39,363 bases of DNA, taken from NCBI GenBank assembly GCA_016868785.1, contig VGFS01000019.1, positions 1 through 39,363 of the forward strand, given 5' to 3'. The notes under the pieces were generated by a model. The model was given only the letters and a program-made list of their open reading frames with translations, was not told where the DNA came from and made no database searches. Below are positions 36,290 through 39,363 of this stretch, piece by piece. Positions within the stretch are counted from its first letter, which is position 1. Each line of letters begins with the position of its first letter. The DNA is from Bacteroidota bacterium (lineage in GTDB: Bacteria; Bacteroidota; Bacteroidia; NS11-12g; UBA955). Position numbers and translations under genes: made by a program.

Positions 36290-36487
36290 TTATCCTTCTA
36301 CGTCGGCAGTTTGCATTTTCTGTTTGTATGCCGCACGAATTTTCTGCATACGCTTGGTGATGCAGGGTTTTTCGAAAGCTTGACGAGCGCGAAGTTCCTT
36401 AACAACACCAGTCTTTTCGAACTTCTTCTTGAATTTCTTCAATGCTTTTTCGAGCGAATCGTTTTCTTTTACGTTAATTACAAGCAT
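36290..36487 (-). CDS. rpsU: 30S ribosomal protein S21
   Basis: 65 residues, the family length. MLVINVKENDSLEKALKKFK and KTGVVKELRARQAFEKP are S21 signatures, with the Arg/Lys-rich C-terminal half (TKRMQKIRAAYKQK). S21 joins the 30S platform near the anti-SD end of 16S rRNA; in Bacteroidota S21 belongs to the proteins that mask the anti-SD, which fits the SD-less starts across this window. It is monocistronic with its own promoter and terminator. Confidence 0.97.
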   Translation of the reverse strand: MLVINVKENDSLEKALKKFKKKFEKTGVVKELRARQAFEKPCITKRMQKIRAAYKQKMQTADVEG

Positions 36488-36508
36488 GTTAAATTTTATT
36501 TTGGGTCA

Positions 36509-36539
36509 CAAAAATACGATTTTCTTTTCAAAACGACAA
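36509..36539 (-). promoter_or_regulatory. Promoter of rpsU
   Basis: On the minus strand TTG (36539-36537) is followed after 20 bases by TATTTTTG (36516-36509). Both elements and the spacing fit the Bacteroidota consensus. The ATG at 36487 lies 21 bases after the box, leaving a short A-rich leader. Confidence 0.7.
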
Positions 36540-36545
36540 GAAAAA

Positions 36546-37691
36546 TTAATCTTTCAATATGTTTCTTGAAATTACCAACTTTTGAATTTCGCTGGTGCCT
36601 TCTCCGATGGTGCACAGTTTGCAGTCGCGGTAGAATTTTTCCACGGGGAAGTCTTTGGTAAATCCGTAACCACCAAATATTTGAACGGCTTCATTGGCGC
36701 AGTACACACTCACTTCTGAGGCGTAGTATTTGGCCATGGCGCCTTCTTTTGTCATACTGAGTCCTTTATTTTTCCGATCGGCTGCTTCTTGGGTTAGCAG
36801 TTCAGCGGCTTCGATGCGTGTGGCCATGTCGGCCAATTTGAAGGCGATGGCCTGAAAATTGGCGATGGGTTTGCCAAATTGTTCGCGTTCTTGGGCGTAT
36901 TTCACGCTGGCTTCGAAGGCGCCTTTGGCGATTCCCAGAGACAGGGCAGCGATGGAAATACGACCGCCATCGAGGACTTTCATGGCTTGGATGAATCCGT
37001 CTCCCACATTGCCTAGGATTTGGCTTTCATGGACGCGACAATCTTCGAAGATTATTTCGGCGGTTTCGCTGGCGCGCATCCCCAATTTATTTTCTTTTTT
37101 ACCACCTTTAAAGCCGGGGGTACCGCGTTCAACCACGAAGGCGGTGATGCCGCGTGAATCGAGGAGTTCTCCGGTGCGCACCAATACAACGGCTACATCG
37201 CCGGTGATTCCGTGGGTGATCCAGTTTTTGGCGCCATTAATAACCCAATATTCACCGTCTTTTTTGGCGGTGCATTGCATTCTCAGGGCATCAGACCCGG
37301 TATTGGCTTCGGTTAATCCCCAGGCGCCTATCCATTCTGCGGTGGCGAGTTTGGGCAACCAGCGCATTTTCTGCTCTTCATTGGCGAAGGCCAGGATATG
37401 GCCGGTGCAGAGGCTGTTGTGGGCGGCCATACTCAGGCCAACGGAGCCGCACACTTTGGCCAATTCTTCGATGCCTGCGGCATATTCGAAGTAGGAAAGT
37501 CCGGAGCCGTTGTATTTTTCTGGCACAAGCACGCCCATCAATCCTAATTCGCCTAGGGCTTTGAAGATGTGGATGGGGAATGTTTGTGATTCATCCCATT
37601 CCATGAGATAGGGACGGATGTTTTTTTCGGCAAAATCTCGTACGGTTTGACGTACCATTTGCACACTTTCGCTCTCTTGAAAACTTGCCAT
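36546..37691 (-). CDS. Acyl-CoA dehydrogenase
   Basis: 381 residues, typical for the family. The N-terminal helical domain has GVLVPEKYNGSGLSYFEYAA; the beta domain has WGLTEANTGSDALRM and VINGAKNWITHG (FAD and substrate-binding); the C-terminal domain has FGKPIANFQAIAFKLADMAT, FGGYGFTKDFPVEKFYRD and IGEGTSEIQKL, where the Glu of EGTSEIQ is the catalytic base of short and medium-chain enzymes. It makes the first alpha-beta double bond in fatty-acid or branched-chain acyl-CoA oxidation, passing electrons to ETF. Chain specificity is not determinable. No other beta-oxidation gene is next to it. Confidence 0.96.
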   Translation of the reverse strand: MASFQESESVQMVRQTVRDFAEKNIRPYLMEWDESQTFPIHIFKALGELGLMGVLVPEKYNGSGLSYFEYAAGIEELAKVCGSVGLSMAAHNSLCTGHILAFANEEQKMRWLPKLATAEWIGAWGLTEANTGSDALRMQCTAKKDGEYWVINGAKNWITHGITGDVAVVLVRTGELLDSRGITAFVVERGTPGFKGGKKENKLGMRASETAEIIFEDCRVHESQILGNVGDGFIQAMKVLDGGRISIAALSLGIAKGAFEASVKYAQEREQFGKPIANFQAIAFKLADMATRIEAAELLTQEAADRKNKGLSMTKEGAMAKYYASEVSVYCANEAVQIFGGYGFTKDFPVEKFYRDCKLCTIGEGTSEIQKLVISRNILKD

Positions 37692-37701
37692 AATTGCTGA
37701 A

Positions 37702-37709
37702 CAAAGATA
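37702..37709 (-). promoter_or_regulatory. -7 promoter box (TATCTTTG) of the acyl-CoA dehydrogenase gene
   Basis: TATCTTTG on the minus strand, ten bases before the ATG at 37691, in the 86-base gap after the helix-hairpin-helix gene. No -33 TTG is seen at standard spacing. Confidence 0.5.
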
Positions 37710-37777
37710 GAAAAGGATTGGTTTGAAATTTCCTAAGAAATATCATTTCCGACCAAGTTCACGAGTGGCGGATTTCT

Positions 37778-38596
37778 TTAGTCGGTGAATTGCAGGTAGG
37801 GGGTGATTTTGGCTTTAGATTCCGGGGGTATGCCTTGCATGGATTGCCAATCTTGGTGGGTTAGATTGGGGTGTTGGGTGAGGAAGGGGTGCAAGATTTT
37901 TGCCATGGCTGCACCGATGTAGGGGTGGATATAGAGGGCTTTCCAGGAGGGGTTGGGGTTGAGTTTGGTGATTTCGTTGGGGTGAAACTGAAAGGTAGGT
38001 GCGAGGTATTGGGCAAGCAGGGTGTCGAATTTGGGGATTTCCAATAGCTGTTGTGGGTTGTTAAATCCGCCAAGTTTTTGTTGGTATCGGATGATTTTCC
38101 TTGCGGTTGCAGGTCCGATGCCTGGGAGTGCTTCCCATTGGGCGGAGTCGAGTCGGTTCCAGGCCAGGGGTCTGGAACCGACTCGACTCCCATTTCGGAC
38201 CGATTGTTCGAGTTGTCGGCCGAGCCGAAGGCTGTCGGCCGACGACCAATTGCCCTTATGGCCATTGTTGCTTTGTCTAAGGGCCAGGAGTAATTCAAGG
38301 GCCAGTTTGGGGTTGAGCGGTTTGTGTTTGTCCGCGGAAAATTTCGCCATGGCACCTGAGATGTTCAGGGGGGTGCGCGCAAACCTTTTGGGCCATTTGT
38401 GTCTGCGGTACGTGTTTTTGTGTTTGTAGTTGGCATCCATCCATACCGCGGCGGTGTCGGATAAATTTGGGGCCAATGTGCTGTGCACGATTTTGTCGTT
38501 CGATGCCAACCGATGACACCGCGATATGCCAAAAAGAAGAAGGGTCGTCATGGCAAACCATAACGACCCTTTTGTGATAGTGTTTCGTAATTCCAT
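37778..38596 (-). CDS. ComEA-like helix-hairpin-helix protein with inserted palindromic segment
   Basis: 272 residues. N-terminal membrane anchor or signal (GSLWFAMTTLLLFGISRC). A helix-hairpin-helix pair at about residues 148-190 has LDSAQWEALPGIGPATARKI and LGGFNNPQQLLEIPKF; a second HhH-like part (YIHPYIGAAMAKILHPFL) lies near the C-terminus. Relatives bind DNA non-specifically; ComEA does so during natural transformation, but no com genes are adjacent. Residues about 118-151 are encoded by two GC-rich hairpins and look like an in-frame insertion just before the HhH motif. The gene lies 31 bases after the oxoamine synthase gene on the same strand. The minus-strand ORF at 37861-38355 is a shadow. 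Confidence 0.8.
   Translation of the reverse strand: MELRNTITKGSLWFAMTTLLLFGISRCHRLASNDKIVHSTLAPNLSDTAAVWMDANYKHKNTYRRHKWPKRFARTPLNISGAMAKFSADKHKPLNPKLALELLLALRQSNNGHKGNWSSADSLRLGRQLEQSVRNGSRVGSRPLAWNRLDSAQWEALPGIGPATARKIIRYQQKLGGFNNPQQLLEIPKFDTLLAQYLAPTFQFHPNEITKLNPNPSWKALYIHPYIGAAMAKILHPFLTQHPNLTHQDWQSMQGIPPESKAKITPYLQFTD
38144..38243. repeat. Two GC-rich palindromes inside the ComEA-like gene
   Basis: Palindrome one: GGAGTCGAGTCGGTTCCAG (38144-38162) and its exact complement CTGGAACCGACTCGACTCC (38172-38190), nine-base loop. Palindrome two: GTCGGCCGA (38215-38223) with TCGGCCGAC (38235-38243), continued by GCC/GGC around a GAA loop with a two-base bulge. Both keep the reading frame open. 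Confidence 0.85.
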
Positions 38597-38627
38597 CCTC
38601 CGCTGCCGTTAAACTCCGGCAACGAAA

Positions 38628-39363
38628 TTAGGCGAACTCAGCGAGTTTTTCTTTGCGATATTCGCCAGAGTCCAATTTGTTTTTGATAGATTTAAAAGCA
38701 TCGATGGTTTCTTTTACGTCTTCCAAACTGTGAACGGCGGTTGGAATCAAACGCAAAATGATCATGCCTTTGGGTACCACGGGGTAAACCACAATGCTGC
38801 AGAAGATGTTGAAGTTTTCGCGCAAGTCTTGGGTTAAGTGGGTGGCCTCCGGAATGGTTCCGTTCAATACCACGGGGGTTACGGGGGTGGTGGTGATGCC
38901 GATGTTGAAACCCGCTTCACGCAATCCATTTTGCAATGCGTTGGTGATGGTCCATAGTTTGTCTTTCAACTCCGGCATGGTGCGAATCATTTCCAAGCGC
39001 TTGATAGAGCCAATAACCAAAGGCATTGGCAAGGCTTTCGCATAAATTTGAGAGCGCAAATTGTAGCGCAAGAACTTGATTACATGGGGCTCAGAAGCGA
39101 TAAAGGCCCCGATGCCTGCCATGGATTTGGCAAACGTAGAAAAATAGATATCAACCCCTTCGATGCAGTTTTGCTCTTCGGCAGTGCCTGCGCCGGTTTT
39201 GCCCATCGTGCCGAAACCATGTGCATCGTCAACAAACAAACGGAAGTTATACTTCTCTTTCATTGCCACGATTTCTTTCAGCTTTCCTTGAGATCCGGTC
39301 ATGCCGAAAACACCTTCAGTGATGACCAAAATGGCCCCACCGGTGGTTTCAACCATCTTAGTA
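38628..39363 (-). CDS. Alpha-oxoamine synthase (serine palmitoyltransferase/KBL-like), 5' part beyond window
   Basis: About 245 C-terminal residues are visible; the start lies past the right edge. ITEGVFGMTGSQGKLKEI and RLFVDDAHGFGTMGKTGAG carry the Asp and His that hold PLP, and DIYFSTFAKSMAGIGAFIAS carries the Schiff-base Lys. The C-terminal domain (VVYPVVPKGMIILRLIPTAV) matches the family. Members condense an acyl donor with an amino acid: serine palmitoyltransferase, 2-amino-3-ketobutyrate ligase or AONS. The form resembles the Bacteroidota enzyme linked to sphingolipid or sulfonolipid bases; substrate is not certain. Confidence 0.92.
   Translation of the reverse strand, partial: TKMVETTGGAILVITEGVFGMTGSQGKLKEIVAMKEKYNFRLFVDDAHGFGTMGKTGAGTAEEQNCIEGVDIYFSTFAKSMAGIGAFIASEPHVIKFLRYNLRSQIYAKALPMPLVIGSIKRLEMIRTMPELKDKLWTITNALQNGLREAGFNIGITTTPVTPVVLNGTIPEATHLTQDLRENFNIFCSIVVYPVVPKGMIILRLIPTAVHSLEDVKETIDAFKSIKNKLDSGEYRKEKLAEFA

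Noticed and set aside
37861-38355. 164-residue minus-strand ORF inside the ComEA-like gene
   Set aside because: It is a +1-frame shadow kept open by the GC-rich palindromes; the helix-hairpin-helix frame has clear motifs.

Overview
The window is a chromosomal segment of a Bacteroidota (Flavobacteriia-like) bacterium. The evidence is the secE-nusG-rplKAJL-rpoBC cluster preceded by tRNA-Thr-Tyr-Gly-Thr-tuf-tRNA-Trp, near-absence of Shine-Dalgarno sequences, repeated TAnnTTTG promoter boxes (the Bacteroidota -7 element), and families typical of the phylum (DUF4340, DUF4199, a BatA-domain protein, a dihydroorotase homologue without metal ligands, a SusC/ZnuD-type TonB receptor with a surface-type lipoprotein). 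Nothing points to prophage, plasmid or transposon; there is no rRNA, IS element or CRISPR array.

Layout. 1-1935 (minus): methylmalonyl-CoA mutase (cut by the left edge) coupled to a small membrane protein. 2005-3606 (plus): an IscA/HesB-type Fe-S protein and a MacB/FtsX-type permease. 3795-4889 (minus): gcvT. 4911-5108: a terminator and a short-repeat cluster. 5107-8971 (minus): a four-gene run made of a 108-aa protein, a His/Cys-rich secreted protein, a TonB-dependent receptor with a His-rich tail and a lipoprotein, probably for metal uptake. 9007-11678 (minus): DUF4340 protein, TerB/J-domain protein (DjlA-like) and DMT transporter, tightly packed. 11794-24760 (plus): a tRNA/translation/transcription superoperon running from a strong promoter to a GNRA-loop terminator after rpoC. 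24943-26697 (minus): an MsbA-like ABC exporter. 26883-36225 (plus): deoxynucleoside kinase, BatA-domain protein, dihydroorotase-like protein, DUF4199 protein, SpoU methyltransferase, saccharopine dehydrogenase-like protein, secreted WD40 protein, RidA-family deaminase and XerC-like recombinase. 36290-39363 (minus): rpsU, acyl-CoA dehydrogenase, a helix-hairpin-helix (ComEA-like) protein and an alpha-oxoamine synthase cut by the right edge.

Most of the window is housekeeping. The points most worth checking are the His-rich metal-uptake operon; promoter boxes 4-5 nt from start codons, which suggests leaderless mRNAs; GC-rich palindromes inside two coding sequences; a terminator touching the gcvT promoter; a perfect palindrome inside the tRNA-tuf promoter; an rplL-rpoB attenuator-like hairpin with a TTG start for rpoB; and a dihydroorotase homologue that has lost every metal ligand. 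No intergenic stretch exceeds 300 bases; the longest (4890-5106, 24704-24942, 11679-11872, 26698-26882) are described in the entries.
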